A stretch of 64,000 nt of DNA from Sclerodactyla briareus (lineage: Eukaryota > Echinodermata > Holothuroidea > Dendrochirotida > Sclerodactylidae), in the NCBI GenBank assembly GCA_026419785.1, contig JAODTK010005927.1:186001-250000 (forward strand), given 5' to 3'. Position 1 is the stretch's first letter, and each line of letters begins with the position of its first letter. The notes under the pieces were generated by a model. The model made no database searches. It worked only from the letters and a program-made list of their open reading frames with translations, and had not been told where the DNA came from. Shown piece by piece: positions 1 to 12,949 of this stretch. Made by a program: the position numbers and the translations under genes.

Positions 1-1665
1 AGGCCCAGATCCTTTGGCGGCAAGTGTCTTTTTGGAGATTGCACGGCAATGCAGATCAAATGACAGCACAGTTTTCCAGGTGCCCCATTTTGGCAACAGT
101 ACTAATAACAGTATCACTATAAACACATTTTACTTACTGGTTGTACAGTCAGACAGACTCGGAGTGATCCTGCAGCATATGTTCTCCTCAACCCGCTGCA
201 TCATCCTGCCACAGGGCGCACCACTCTGATGATCCCTGAGACAGCTTGGCTGGGTGTCCATGGTTTTCTCTTCCAGTGTCAAAAAAATTCTGGATGGCGC
301 TCTGCAACTATGAGCAAAATTGCCTGTTGTCCCTCTTCAGCATCGTTTTGTAATTTTCTAAAAAAAACAAATAACATAGTTCTATATTAATAGAGTCAGA
401 TGAGGATTCCCAGTGTTGTTTGACAATTCCTCATATCGGGTACTCTGTGAGCTTTGAGTGGTTTCCATAGTAATCGCAAATCCAAATTAAGATCAAGTAT
501 TAAGGTCTAAACTGTATGCCATGGCAGCCATGTATATGATTCTCATTTTCCCAAGACAATAGGCTTCTCAACCACTGCGGATCACAAATATGTGTCTGAG
601 CATGCTTGTTCTTGTTAGCAGTGAAACAAGTCTCACAACTCTTCTGGAAGCTTACCTCACACCACCTACACCCCTATCAAATCAACTGGACCTTTACTTC
701 AGTTTAGTTGTTTTCGATAATTTGCCATAATTTGGTGACCTCAGAATTACCTCCAATTTTCTCATGATATAATAGTCAACATCCACCAAGTTCCATGGCC
801 AGAATTGACTTCTAGATGACCGTAAACCTGAAATTCCTGACCAAATCCAGTTCATGAACACCCCATATCATATTTGGTGAATGATAATTGATACTGATTA
901 ACTCCTCTGATCATCAGCCCATTCTGTATAATCTGCAAGGCTAAACTGTGTAAACAAGAAGCGAAGATTGACCAGTAGATTACCCTTTACCTCTAGTTCT
1001 GAATACCTGTATGTCCCATGGTCATTGATAATTCTGATCATGACCATCCAATCATCTGAACAGATAGATAAGTAAATAGAAATATGGATGGAGATCTAGA
1101 CTATGGAGTTATTGACATGCCAATATTGCCGGGAGGGAGCTAGAAACGATTGGGGAATAAGAACTGAATACTATCTTACTCTGATGTTTGGCTGCCTCTC
1201 TTTTCCTCGTGCTTCGTTCCTGCGGCAGAGACATGTCTTGAACAGCAGCCCTCCCCCACGTCCTCAAACCTGTCTCCTGGCCCTCCTGGGGCCTCTTCTG
1301 CCTGCTTCTACTCGTTTGTAGCAGTTCCTCTAACCCTATATAGGCCAAAGTTTGAAGGAAATTGTAAATGCTTCCACCTAATCAGCATACTGTAAAGCCT
1401 TCTCTGATGCAGGCAGTATATAAAACTGTCCATGCATACAGTACCGAACAACTATGATGAATCAGTTCCCTGCATCGCTGGACTGGGCTGCATTTCTCAA
1501 AATTGCCAGTACTGTATAATCAATGAAACGTGAGAGGCAGAGGCTCCAACCTAAAGCCTTTATACCATATCGGTGCGAAGCGCTGACAACTTTTCTGGCC
1601 TATAATAACCCCAGGATTACTATAAATAACACTTCCAGGAAATAGGATACATACAGCTACATAGA
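1..1665. other. Unrecognised non-coding sequence
   Basis: No domain, RNA gene or repeat recognised. The open frames here are short and lack splice context or family resemblance, including the overlapping pair near 1.1-1.35 kb on opposite strands. Confidence 0.5.
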
Positions 1666-3710
1666 CACGGAGGCGATCCCTCCCAGTGTCTCGCCTGGTT
1701 ACGCGGTCAGTGTTTCCATCTATTAGTTCACCATGCGAACAATACAAGACAAGGCATTTATGATTGCTTTAAGGATCTGGTATTAGCATTTAACCAAAAC
1801 CTACTAATCAGTGACCAAATTTTAATTCAAGGACTGATTATTGGCGCAGTCTACCAAAGGTAATATTAGTTGATGGAATGGGGTGACTAAACTTGCCTAA
1901 ATTAGGCAAAGTTAGACACACAAATATATAATTGATTTCCAGTGACCCTTTTCTAATTTGATAAACTCAGGAGCCTAGTGTACTGCCCCTTAATAATGTT
2001 TCATGGGAATCCAACGAACTGGAGATGAATGAAGCATTAACCCATGAAAAACCCCCAAGTGAACTCAAATCTATGTTAAAGGTTAATTGGAATTGGGATT
2101 GAAGGCACACCATACAATAATCGATAATTGTGGGAAATCGAGAAACTTTGGATACATGATGCAACTTAGGCACACTGTTCCCTCCAGTGACCTTAAATCT
2201 ATGGTTAACACAAGTGTTGGTGGCTAAAGCCCCATACCCCAGGTTTTTTCAGAAAAATATGGCGAACTTTTTGAATTAGGCCAAATTTGCAATTAACAGG
2301 TTGCGACCTCCAGTGACCCTGAATCATGTAAAACAAGTTCGGAACCAAAGTAAAAACATCACCACCAGGTTTCAGTTACAGTACAAAGCCTTGAAGCTAA
2401 CCCCTAACTTGTCATAACCCTTATTATGTTCAATAGGTCACATTAATCATCTGCTGTATACACAAAACATAATATGTCCTTTACCACAACAATATTGAAA
2501 ACAACATTGGAATCAATACAGTTAGTGTAATTCCTCACCTAATATGATAAAACAGCCTGTAGTAATATCCCAACCAAAGCTGGTTTTCCTGCCTGCCTTT
2601 CAGCTGATTTAGCATTCCAACTATTCCCACACCGTCAATCTGTCAATGTAGAATGCTTTCTGAGAGGGCACACTGTTCCTTTTCACTAGTTACTACTACT
2701 GCCCTATGTAAGCCTTCACCCCAGCATGGAGGGGGGGGGCACCCACAGGCAATGATTGCCACTTTGCTCATTTTTTGCCCATTGTCCAACATTATAGTCT
2801 TCATCCAATCAGGAGACACCGTTCCTGTTATGAATTTTCAGACACGATCTGGTCTACACAGATCTGGGGCGCTTATGAAACAAATCATTGTCAGAGGGGG
2901 CCAAAAGAGAGGTTGACAGGGATGGGAGCACTTGAGAAAGTTCTGTACAGTAGGCCTCAAGGTAGGGGCTGGCGAGAATCTTTTGAATAATATTAGATTT
3001 GATAATCAGCCTCCAATACCTTTTGATTGACTATAAGTGCCTTCAAATGACTTTTGATGACATAACGGTCTTATGAAAAATGTTTCCCTTGAGATATGCA
3101 TTATGTCCCAAATATCAGCCATATCGCATAGGGACCATCACTGAAGTTGTGCAGGAAATGTTAATAGTTGGCAGTTTTTTACCTGAATGACCTTTGATGA
3201 CATGTGGGTTTTATGGAAAATGCTGCCTCTATGTGATGCACCCAAGCTCCAAGAGCATTATTTAATCAGAAACACACACCCCTATGATATAGCCCGAAAG
3301 GTATCAAAACGACGCTTTGACCCCTGCTACTTGAAAACCAGGAGTCGATCAAAGCGGGAGTTTTTTTTCGTCTATGTAGCAGACAGATCTCTAGCACATA
3401 TCCACACTGAACCGTTTTTATTTATTTTCCCTATAACTCCTAAATAAGCACATTTTTGTAGACTTGACCTTTGACCTTTCGACATTATCATTAGAATGAT
3501 GTTTGATCCACTGACTCCAGAATGACCATAGACAAACCTCTATAGACATCCTAACTGCACTAAGTTCAATCATTATGTCCATTTCGATCATAGGTTACCA
3601 TTTGAGATCCGAAAATGGCCACGAAATTTGATTCGGCTAAACCATGTAATGTCATTGAGGTCAAAGGTCACACAGATTGAGGTTCAATGAACTCTGACCT
3701 GACCCCAAAC
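1666..3710 (+). repeat. R-family repeat, head of copy 1
   Basis: The stretch 1,675-1,860 aligns by eye with 32,525-32,700: shared words include CGCCTGGTT / CGCTGGTT, CAGTGTTTCCATCTA and AAGGACTGAT. The stretch 3,295-3,685 aligns with 10,725-11,185 and 35,335-35,785, sharing GGTATCAAAAC, AAGCGGGAGTT, GAGATCCGAAAA and GGCCACGAA. In the copy at 32.5-36.3 kb the same blocks occur in the same order, so this is one family. No protein is recognised. The 310-bp satellite starts directly downstream, where the other copy has a different tandem repeat. Confidence 0.7.
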
Positions 3711-6700
3711 AATAGGTTATGTATCTTATCAGGGAGAACACATACCAAGTCTGAGCTTCATCCTCCTGGTGGGTTGAAGTTATCGTGTTTACAAGAAGCA
3801 GAGTTGGCCGAAATTATTTTTTAATTTTCACAATTTTATATGTTTGACTCAAAAATCAACCTCGACCTGAGCCAAAAACAATAGGTTCCGGTACTCCCCA
3901 TAAGAAAGCTACCACTAAATCTCAACCTGATCAGACCCCTCATTCTGGACTTACGTGTTCACAAGGTTTTCAGACCGACCTGCTGGTGACCTCAAATGAA
4001 CTCTGACCTGACCCCACACAATAGGGTTTAATGTACTCATCATGGAGAACCACATACCAGATAGCTAATCCATCCAGGTGGGTTGATTATTGTGTTTACA
4101 AGCGCAAATTGGCCGAAATATTGACTGTTCACAAATTTAGATTTTTGACCAAAAATCACCTCGACCTGAGCCAAAAAAAACATAGGGTTCCTGTATCCCA
4201 TAAGAAAGCTACACACGAAATCTCAACTTGATCAGAGCCCATATTCTGACTTATCGTGTTCACAAGGTTTTCAGAACTACCTGCTGGTGACCTCAAATGA
4301 ACTCTGACCTACCCCAAACAATAGGGTTTATGTACTCATCATGGAGACTACCATACCAAGTAGAGCTTCATCCAGCCAGTTGGGTTGAGTATGTGTTTAC
4401 AGCAAAATTGGCCGAATAGACTTTCACAAATTTTAATATTACTTGACCAGAAATCACCCCCGACCTGAGCCAAAAAAAAATAGGGTCTGTACTCCCCCCC
4501 TAAGAAAGCTACACACGAAAATATCAACCTGATCAGACCCCTCATTCTGGACTTACGTGTTCACAAGGTTTTCAGACCGACCTGCTGGTGACCTCAAATG
4601 AACTCTGACCTGACCCCACACAATAGGGTTTAATGTACTCATCATGGAGAACCACATACCAGATAGCTAATCCATCCAGGTGGGTTGATTATTGTGTTTA
4701 CAAGCGCAAATTGGCCGAAATATTGACTTTTCATTTTTCACAAATTTTTTATATTCTTGACCAGAAAATCACCTCCCGACCTTAGGCCAAAAACAATATG
4801 GTTCCCTGTACTCCCCATAAGAAAGCTACACAACTAATATCAACCTGATCACTACTCAACCATTCTGGACTTATCGTGTTTTCCATACCAAGTTGAGCTC
4901 ATTCCTACCAGGTGGGGTTGAGTTGTTACGAGCCAAATTAGCCAATATAAATTTTCGGCTATTTCCTATTTCTCCCAAAAATGACCCCCATCACGCCCAA
5001 ACAATAGGGTTCTTTTCTTCTACTCCCCCAATAAAACGGAAAACGCTCCAACACACCAAATTCACGCTTGATTCGGCCCAACGTTTTGGACTTATTGTGT
5101 TTACAAGGATTTCAGACTTTGACCTCTGGTGACCTCAGATGACCTTGACCTGACCCCAAAACATTAGGGATTCATGTACTCATCATGGGGCAACCACCTA
5201 CAAGTATGAGCTCAATCTATCCAGTGGGGTCGATTGTGTGTTTACGAGCAAATTGGGCAAAATTCAATTTTTGACTATTTCCTAATTCGCTAAAAAAAAC
5301 CCCCAATCAACACCAAAATAATAGGGTTGCCTTGTACTCCCCATGAAAGCTACACACACCAAATTTCACTTTATCGGACCAACTGCTTTGAACTTAAGGC
5401 GTGTTAACAAGATTTCCGACTTTGACCTCTGGTGACCTCAAGATGACCTTTGACCTGACCTCAAACAACAGGGATCCATGTACTCACTATGGGGGAACCA
5501 CATATCAAGTATGATTCAATCCATCCATGTTGGGTTGAGTAGTGTGGTTTACAAGCAAAATTGGGCCAAATATCATTTTTTACTATTTCCTATTTCTCCC
5601 CCCAAAATGACCCCCAATCACACTCAAAACAAAGGGTTCTTGTACTCCCCATACGAAAGCACAACACCAAATTTTGCTTGATTGCTACCATTGTTTCTGG
5701 ACTTATCGTGTTACTAAGGATTCGACTTTGACCGCTGGTGACCTCAGGAGAATGATCTTTGACCTGCACCCCAAACAATAGGGATCATGTACCTCATCAT
5801 GGGAAGCACAGATAACATTAGCCTCAATTCCAATCCGGTGGGGTGATTAGTGTGTTTCAAGCCAAAATTGGCCCAAATATCAATCTTGTGATATTCCTAA
5901 TTTCTCCCAAAAATGACCCCCAATCAAGCCCAAAACAATAGGGTTTCTTCAACTCCCCCATAAGAAAAGATACACACCAAAGTTCAGATGGGATCGGACC
6001 CCAACTGTTTTGGACTTAGTGTTGTTTACAAGGAATTTCGACTTGGACCCCTTGGTGACCTAAGAGGACCTTTGACCTGACCCCAAACCATAGGGATCAT
6101 GTACTCATCATGGGGAAAACACACCTACCAAGTATGAGCTCAAATCTATCCAGTGGGGTCGGTTAGTGTGTTTACGAGCCAAAAATTGGGGGCAAAAATA
6201 TAAATTTTGACTATTTCTAATTTCTCTAAAAAAAGACCCCCAATCCACACCAAAAAATAATAGGGGTTCTTGTACTCCCCATGAGAAGTAAACACCAAAT
6301 TTTCAGCTTGATCGGGCCAACTGCTTTGGACTTAGCGTTTGTTAACAAGGATTTCATACTTCGATCCTTGGTGACCTCAGATGACCTTTGACCTGACACT
6401 CAAAACAACAGGGATCATGTATACTTCATCATGGGGAACACACATATCAAGTAGAGTTCAATCCATCAGGTGGGGTTGAGTAGTGTGTTTACAAGCAAAA
6501 TTGGGCAAAAAGTATCATTTTTTACTATCCTTAAGTTTCTCCCAAAAATGACCCCCAATCAACACTCAAAACAATAGGGTTCTTGTACTCCAAATAAGAA
6601 AGTCCACACCAAAATTTGGCTTGATTGGACCCCATTGTTTTGGAACTTATCGTGTTTACAAGGATTTCAGACTTTGGACCTCTGGTGACCTCAGATGATC

Positions 6701-9700
6701 TTGACGGACCCCAAACAATAGGGATCAGTACTCATAATGGGGAAACATATACCAAGTATGAGCTCAATTCATCCAGGTGGGGTTGAGTAGTGTGTTACAA
6801 GCCAAAATTGGCCAAAATATAAATCTTGGACTATTGCTAATTCTCACCAAAAATGACTCCAATCAACACCCCAAACAATAGGATTCTTGTACTCCCCATA
6901 AGAATGGAAACACGAAATTCCAGCTGATCGGACCAAATGTTTTGGGACGTTATTGTGTTTACAAGGATTTCAACGTCGACCTCTGAGTGACCTCAGATGA
7001 CTTTGACTGACCCCAAAACCAATAGGGATCATGTATACTCATCATGGGGAAACACACAGACCAGTATGGCTCAATCCATCCAGTGGGTTGAGTTAGTGTG
7101 TTACCAAGCTAAAAATGGGCAAAATATCATTTTTGATATTCCTAATTCTCCCAAAAATGACCCCCAATCAACACTCAAAACAATTGGGTTCTTGTACTCC
7201 CCCTAAGAAAAGCCTACCGCAAAGTTGCGATCTGATCGGACCAAAGTGTGGACTATGTGTTTACAAGGAATTTCAGACTTGAACTTCGGTGACCTCAGAT
7301 GACCTTTGACGGGACCTCAAAACAATAGGGATCAATGTACTCATCATGGGGAACACACATACCAAGTATGAGCTCAATCCATCCCGGGGGAGTTGAGCTT
7401 AGTGTTGTTTACAGCCAAAAATTGGCAAAAAATATCATTTTTTTACTATTCTAATTTCTCCCAAAAATGACCCCCCAATCAACACCAGAAACATAGGGTC
7501 TTTTACTCCATAAGAAGAAGCTTAAACACCAAATTTTGGCTTGATGGACCAATGTTTTGGACTTATTGGTTTTACAGGATTTCAGACTTTGTGCTATGGT
7601 GACCTCAGATGATCTTGACCTGACCCCAAAACAACAGGGATCATGTAATCATAATGGGGAACCACATATCAAATATGAGACTCCATTCATCCAGGGTGGG
7701 TTGAGTTAAGTGTGTGACAAGCAAAAATTGGCCAAATATCATCAATCCTTGACTATTTCTTTAATTTCTCACAAAAATGACTCCCAATCAACACCCAAAA
7801 AACAATAGGGTTTTGTACTCCCCATAAGGAAAGCTACACACGAAACTTCAGCTTGATCGGCCAATGTTTTTGGATTATTGTGTTTACAAGGATTTCAGAC
7901 TTCGACTCTGGTGATCTCAGATGGACTTTGCATGACCCCAAAATAATAGGAATCAGGTACTCATCATGGGAACACCACATACCAAGTATGAGCTCAATCC
8001 ATCCAGGTGGGTGAGTTAGTGTGTGTACAAGCCAAAATTGGGCCAAAATATCATTTTTTAATATTTCAATTTCTCCCAAGGGACCCTCCCAATCAACACT
8101 CAAAGCAATAGCGGTCATGTACTCCCCATAAGAAAAGCTTACACACCAAATTTTGGCTTTGATTGGATGCCAGTGTTGGACCTTATCGGTTTAAAGGGGG
8201 GAATTTCAGACTTTGTGCTATGGTGACCTCAGATGATCTTTGACATGACCCCAAAAACAATAGGGATCTGTACTCATCATGGGGAAACACTCATACCAAG
8301 CTATGAGCCCAATCATCCAGGTGGGGTTTGAGTTAGTGTGGTGTTACATAGCCAAAATTTGGCCAAAAATCTCAATCTTAATATTTCCTAATTTCTCCTA
8401 AAAAAGGGGGGACTCCCAATTCAACACCCCAAAACAATAGGATTCTTGTACTTCCCATAAGAAAGCTACACACGAAACTTCAGCTTGATCGGACCAAACT
8501 GTTTTGGAATTATTGTGTTACAAGGATTTCACGGACTTCGACTCTGGTGACTCAGATGACCTTTGAACCTGACCCAAAAACAATAGGGACATGTACTCAT
8601 CAGGGGAACACAGATACCAAGTATTGAGCTCCAATCCATCCAGGTTGGGGTTGAGTTATCCTGCTTACAAACCAAAATTGGGCTAAATATCAATTTTTGA
8701 CTATTCCTAATTTCTCCCAAAAAGGGACCCCCAATCAACACTCAAAACAAAGGGTTCTTGACTCCCCATAAGAAGGCTACACCCAAATTCAACTTGATAG
8801 GACCAACTGTTTGGGACTATCGGTTTACAAGGATTCAGACTGTGACCTTCGGTAACCTCAGATGACCTTTGACCTGACTCAAACAATAGGAATCATTTAC
8901 TCATCATGGGGCACACAATACCAAGTATGAGCTCAATCCATCCAAGGTGGGGTGAGTTAGTGTGTTACAAGCAAAATTGGGCAGGCCAAAAAAAACTTTT
9001 ATCATTTTTTTTACTATTTCCCAATTTCTCTCCAAACTGACCCCCAATCAACACTCACCACAAACAATTAGGGTTCTTTTACTCCCCATAAGAAAGCTAC
9101 ACACCAAATTTGGCTTGATTGGACCAATTGTTTTGGACTTATTGTGTTACAAGGATTTCAGACTTTGACCTCTGGTGACATCAGATGATCTTTGACGTGA
9201 CCCAAAATAATTAGGATCATGTACCATCATGGGGAAAACATGATACCAAGTGATGAGCTCAATTAGCCAGGTGGGGTTGAGTTTTAATTGGTTTACAAGC
9301 CAAAATTGGCTAAAATTAGCATTCAATCTTTGACATTCCTAATTTCACCAAACTGACTCCCAATCCAACCCCCCCAAAATAATAGGGTTATGGTACTCCC
9401 ATAAGAAAGCTACCACCAAAAATTCATTCTTGTAGGACAACTGTTTGCGACTTACTCGTGGTGACAAGGATTTCAGACTTCGACCTCTGGTACCTCAGAG
9501 GACCTTTGACCTGACCCCAAAAACACAATAGGGATCAGGTTTACTCATAATGGGGAACACAATACCAAGTAGAGCTCAATCCTCCAGGTGGGGTTGAAGG
9601 GTTAGGTGTTTACAAGCCAAAATGGGCAAAATATCAATTTTGACTATTCCATTTTTGCCCAAAATTCACCCCCGACCGAACTAAAAACAATAGGGTTCCT

Positions 9701-10250
9701 GTATCCCATAAGGAAGATATACTCCCAACATTAGCAACCAAACCGTGATCGGACCAACCGTTCTGCTGGACTTTAAGTGTTTACAAGGTGTTTCAGACTT
9801 TGCCTCTGTTGACATCAGATGAACTCTGACTGACCTCAAAACAATAGGGCTCAGTACTCATATGGGGAACACATAAATAAGTATGAGCTCAATCCATCCA
9901 GGGGGGGTTGAGTTTATGTGTTTACAAGCCAAAATTGGCCTAAATACAATTTTTACTATTTTCTAATGTCTCCCAAAAATGACCCCCAACAACACCCCCA
10001 AAACAATAGGGTTCTGTTCTCCCATGAGAAAGCTTTACACACCCAACATTCAGTTGATCGGACCAACTGTTGTGAACTTATCGTGTTTAAAGGATTTCAG
10101 ACTTTGACCTCCGGTGACCTCAGATGACCTTTGAACTGACCCCAAAACAATACGGGTCAGGTACTCATCATGGGGAATACAGTTACCAAGTATGAGCTCA
10201 ATCCATCTCGTGGGGTCGAGTTATGGTGTTTACAAGCAAAGCGTCACACA
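3711..10250 (+). repeat. S310 satellite array, about 21 units of about 310 bp
   Basis: The anchor 'caaTAGGGatcatGTACTCatcATGGGG' recurs with small changes near 3,711, 4,018, 4,318, 4,620, 5,160, 5,465, 5,775, 6,084, 6,400, 6,712, 7,015, 7,317, 7,628, 7,938, 8,252, 8,573, 8,880, 9,203, 9,515, 9,835 and 10,143. Spacing is 300-325 bp. One unit near 4.86 kb lacks its first half. Each unit is an old dimer: both halves contain CAAAACAATAGGG, GTACTC, a CACCAA/TACCAAG segment and TGTTTACAAG. Differences between units are mainly single-base gains and losses. Short reading frames inside are by-products. Solitary units lie at 19.2, 20.95 and 25.9 kb. Confidence 0.93.
3922..4728 (+). repeat. Exact 205-bp duplication inside the S310 array
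   Basis: Positions 3,922-4,126 and 4,524-4,728 are identical over 205 bp, offset by 602 bp, which is two satellite units. All other unit pairs checked differ every few bases. The intervening unit (4,318) is not identical. This indicates a recent two-unit duplication or conversion, or an assembly duplication. Confidence 0.85.
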
Positions 10251-10290
10251 CATACACACACACACACACATTACACCACATTACACACAT
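10245..10290 (+). repeat. CA microsatellite at the 3' edge of the array
   Basis: An ACAC-rich tract follows 'TTTACAAGCAAAGCGTCAC'. The same junction (TTTACAAGCTGGGCGTCAC then CA repeats) ends the solitary S310 copy at 26.26-26.30 kb, and a close variant ends the one at 21.05 kb. The CA tract is therefore part of the element's edge. Confidence 0.75.
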
Positions 10291-10379
10291 GACACTAGCT
10301 TCCTCGACTTGTTGTCAAAGAATCAAAAATGTAACCCTAGATGGGTTACACCCCCTGTCCTGAAATTTAATCCACATCA

Positions 10380-11640
10380 GGAAAGGTCAAGTTGGAAGTT
10401 GTTGCAGGAACACATACTATTTGGCAGTTATATGCCCACAAGTGACCTTAAACGACCTTTGATGGACATGATGGGTTTTAGGAAAAAATGTTCTCCACCA
10501 TGACCGTACACCCTGTCCTGAAATGTCAACATTGCAAAGCAAGTCATGTGAGAAGTCTAACAAAAATATTTGGATTTTTTTAGGTTTTTTGACCACAAGT
10601 GACCTTGAAGACTGTGATGACATGTCAAGGTTTTTATGAAAAATGTTACTCTTGATGAGATGCAAGCAGTCCTTACAAGCAGTATGTCATCCCAAATTAT
10701 TTACTGCCGATGCTTTGCTAATTGCCAAAAAGGTATCAAAACAAACCTTGGACCCCTTGTAATTGAGAACGAGTGACCGATTGAAGCGGGAGTTTGTTTC
10801 GTCTAGTCAGCACACGAGCTCTGTCACATATGGAAAAATTGACGGTTTTAATTTTCTTTGCCCTGTTAACTCTAAAAATAAGCACATCAGTCGACATTTG
10901 ACCTTGACTTTTGACCTCTTATCAGGGTGTTTGACATGCTGATTTCTAAAATCACAATGACAAATCACTATGAAACATCCTGTAACTGCACTTAATTTCA
11001 AATGAAAAAAGTTTTTGTACCCGATTAACTTCACACACAAAAGGTAAACATGGAGTCAAAATCATGTCCATTGATCAGAAAGTACATTCTGAGATCCGAA
11101 AAAAATGGCCACGAAAAGTAATCGGTCAAAAAACATGGTTAAAGGTCAAATGGGTGGTCAAATGGTCACACAGATGGAGGTCAACAAGAAATCACAATGG
11201 TATTCCCAAAACGCGGAAGACATTTGGTTCCCAAGTTATGGCAAAAAAACAGCTTTGGACCCGAATTACCTTTGATGACCTTATTTTACGCTTGGAAATC
11301 TAATAGTTCACTACCTTAATCCCGCATTATGGGCCAAACCAGTCACCATGGCACTACGGTTCATCCGTAATCTTGCTCACGAGCCTAAACAAATAAATAC
11401 ATAAAATAGGCTAATTGCCTTACTTAATTTAGTGACTGCAAGGCCCAAAATCTAAATCAGATGTGGTCACCCACCCCGATGCTACCCTGAAATTTTGTCG
11501 CCCCAAGTTGCACTTGCACATTCGAATATAGATATCCTGCTCACGCGGAAAGGTGACCACACAACACACAACACCATACACAACACACACGCCATAGTGA
11601 CCATAAGTCTCCTCCTGAATTCATTCAGCAAGACAAAATG
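10380..11640 (+). repeat. R-family tail, copy 1
   Basis: Collinear with 35,020-36,290. Shared landmarks in order: GAAAGGTCA..GTTGCAGGAACACAT, GGCAGTTATATGCC, TTCTCCACCATGAC, GGTATCAAAAC, GAGATCCGAAAA, CATCCGTA, GGCTAATT, CCCGATGCTAC, GGCTCACG/GCTCACGCGG, a CA-rich stretch, GCCATAGTGACCA and GTCTCCTCC. A shorter relative of the last part is at 23.69-23.93 kb. Confidence 0.8.
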
Positions 11641-12610
11641 TTACTCTACATGGATGCATCCACTCCTAGAAGCAATGCATTCCAATGAACACGCCCAATG
11701 GTTATTGCCGAAAAAAGCTATTAAATTAAACGTTGAACCCTTGTGGACTACCAACGTAAGGTCAACGAAGCGGGATGTTGCGTACCCTCATAAAGCACAC
11801 GAAGGTCTAGCACATATCCAAAATTAACTAGTTTCTATTTTTTTTGCCCCGTAACCTTAAATAAGAACATGTATTCAAGACTCAACCTAACCACATGACC
11901 ACCTACAGAGGTTCAAATTGAGGTCAGAGGTCACACATGCAGGTCAACAATTATATCACAATGGGGGACATTCCAGCCTTCACAGATATGCACCCAGTTT
12001 CATGAGGATTTCAACCAACTTTTTAAAATATTTTGGCATTAAATTATGCAAAATTCGACTAGGTAAATGCAGATGTAAGATTGAATTACCTCTGGGGCCT
12101 CGTCCACTACTGTAAATTCATGGGACTATAGATAAAACCATCTCCACCAATTTTTGTCAAAATCCACAAACTTCAACAAATCGCAGAAATTATGCAAATT
12201 AGATACTTTAATTAGAATATATCATGCCAGGAATCTGATCGATCCGTGTACTCTTCAGGGTTATATTACCCGAACGGCATCCCAATGATTCTACGATCAA
12301 GAGATATTTGTACACAAGCTTCCGGTGCCAATATTTCATAAAATATGCAAATTAATGCAAATGAGTATGGTCTTTCGGGATGTGAAAAGTGAAAAGTGGA
12401 ATGCACATCGGCAACTCTTCACAGCGCACCTCAACAAAAAGGTCCCAGTTGATGGCCTTCACGGTTCAGGAGATATCGAACCGCACATACGGACGAACGG
12501 ACAGACAGACGCATGGACAGAAAGACGGGGACCAAAACAACAAAAGTGACCACTATGTTCTCTCCTGAACATGTTCAGGCGCAGGACAAAAATGACCAGA
12601 AAGATATGCT
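11641..12610 (+). repeat. Dispersed repeat, copy paired with 15.34-15.95 kb
   Basis: 11,640-11,970 resembles one unit of the about 590-bp repeat at 33.4-35.0 kb (ATGCATCCACTCCTAGAAGC, GTCAACAATTATATCACAAT). 11,970-12,560 matches 15,385-15,950: GGGACTATAGATAAA, ATCGCAGAAATTATGCAA, ATCATGCCAG, TTGTACACAAGCTT, CGAACCGCACATACG, then GGACAGACAGAC. Two octamer words ATGCAAAT occur at 12,345-12,352 and 12,355-12,362. No coding signal. Confidence 0.75.
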
Positions 12611-12702
12611 GTGAGGGCTGCCCCACCTCTTGGCTACATGCTTGTTTTTAGTTACTCCTTACTGTTGGGCCATTTTATTTCTTCTCTCTGTCCTCTCTGG
12701 TA

Positions 12703-12948
12703 TCACATTTTACTATCTTTGGAATCAACATTTCTATTTGGACATTGACTGGTCAATACCCCCTCACCCCCCCCGGCCCAACTTCTGACTGAGGCCGAGC
12801 TGCTGTTCATTTGAGTAGAGTAGGCCGTTCCTGACATCACTCTCTGGTATATGGCTTCTATGGTCGATATTACCCAACATATCAGTGACGGCCTGTTGTT
12901 TTTTAAGGCAAATCTCTGAATGGGGTTGTAAAGTGTCATTCTGCACAA
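12703..12948 (-). CDS. Possible terminal exon, unrecognised
   Basis: I do not recognise a family. The minus strand reads about 60 codons of polar, coding-like sequence (VTDMLGNIDHRSHIPESD, then NGLLYSNEQQLGLSQKLG), then meets a G run on the minus strand (C run on the plus strand, near 12,768-12,776). A one-base slip there would join it to a second frame ending SKDSKM and a stop. A plausible acceptor, CACTTGTGCAG, sits just upstream at about 12,950. It could be the hydrophilic tail of a host protein or chance. No upstream exon was found, so confidence is low. Confidence 0.2.
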   Translation of the reverse strand: MCRMTLYNPIQRFALKNNRPSLICWVISTIEAIYQRVMSGTAYSTQMNSSSASVRSWAGGGEGVLTSQCPNRNVDSKDSKM

Positions 12949-12949
12949 G

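Noticed and set aside
3711..10250. Regular repeats resembling a CRISPR array
   Set aside because: Units are about 310 bp, diverged along their whole length and without unique spacers; they are a eukaryotic satellite.
10192..10503. 103-codon plus-strand frame
   Set aside because: Runs across the satellite edge, the CA tract and the R repeat; a composite of repeats.
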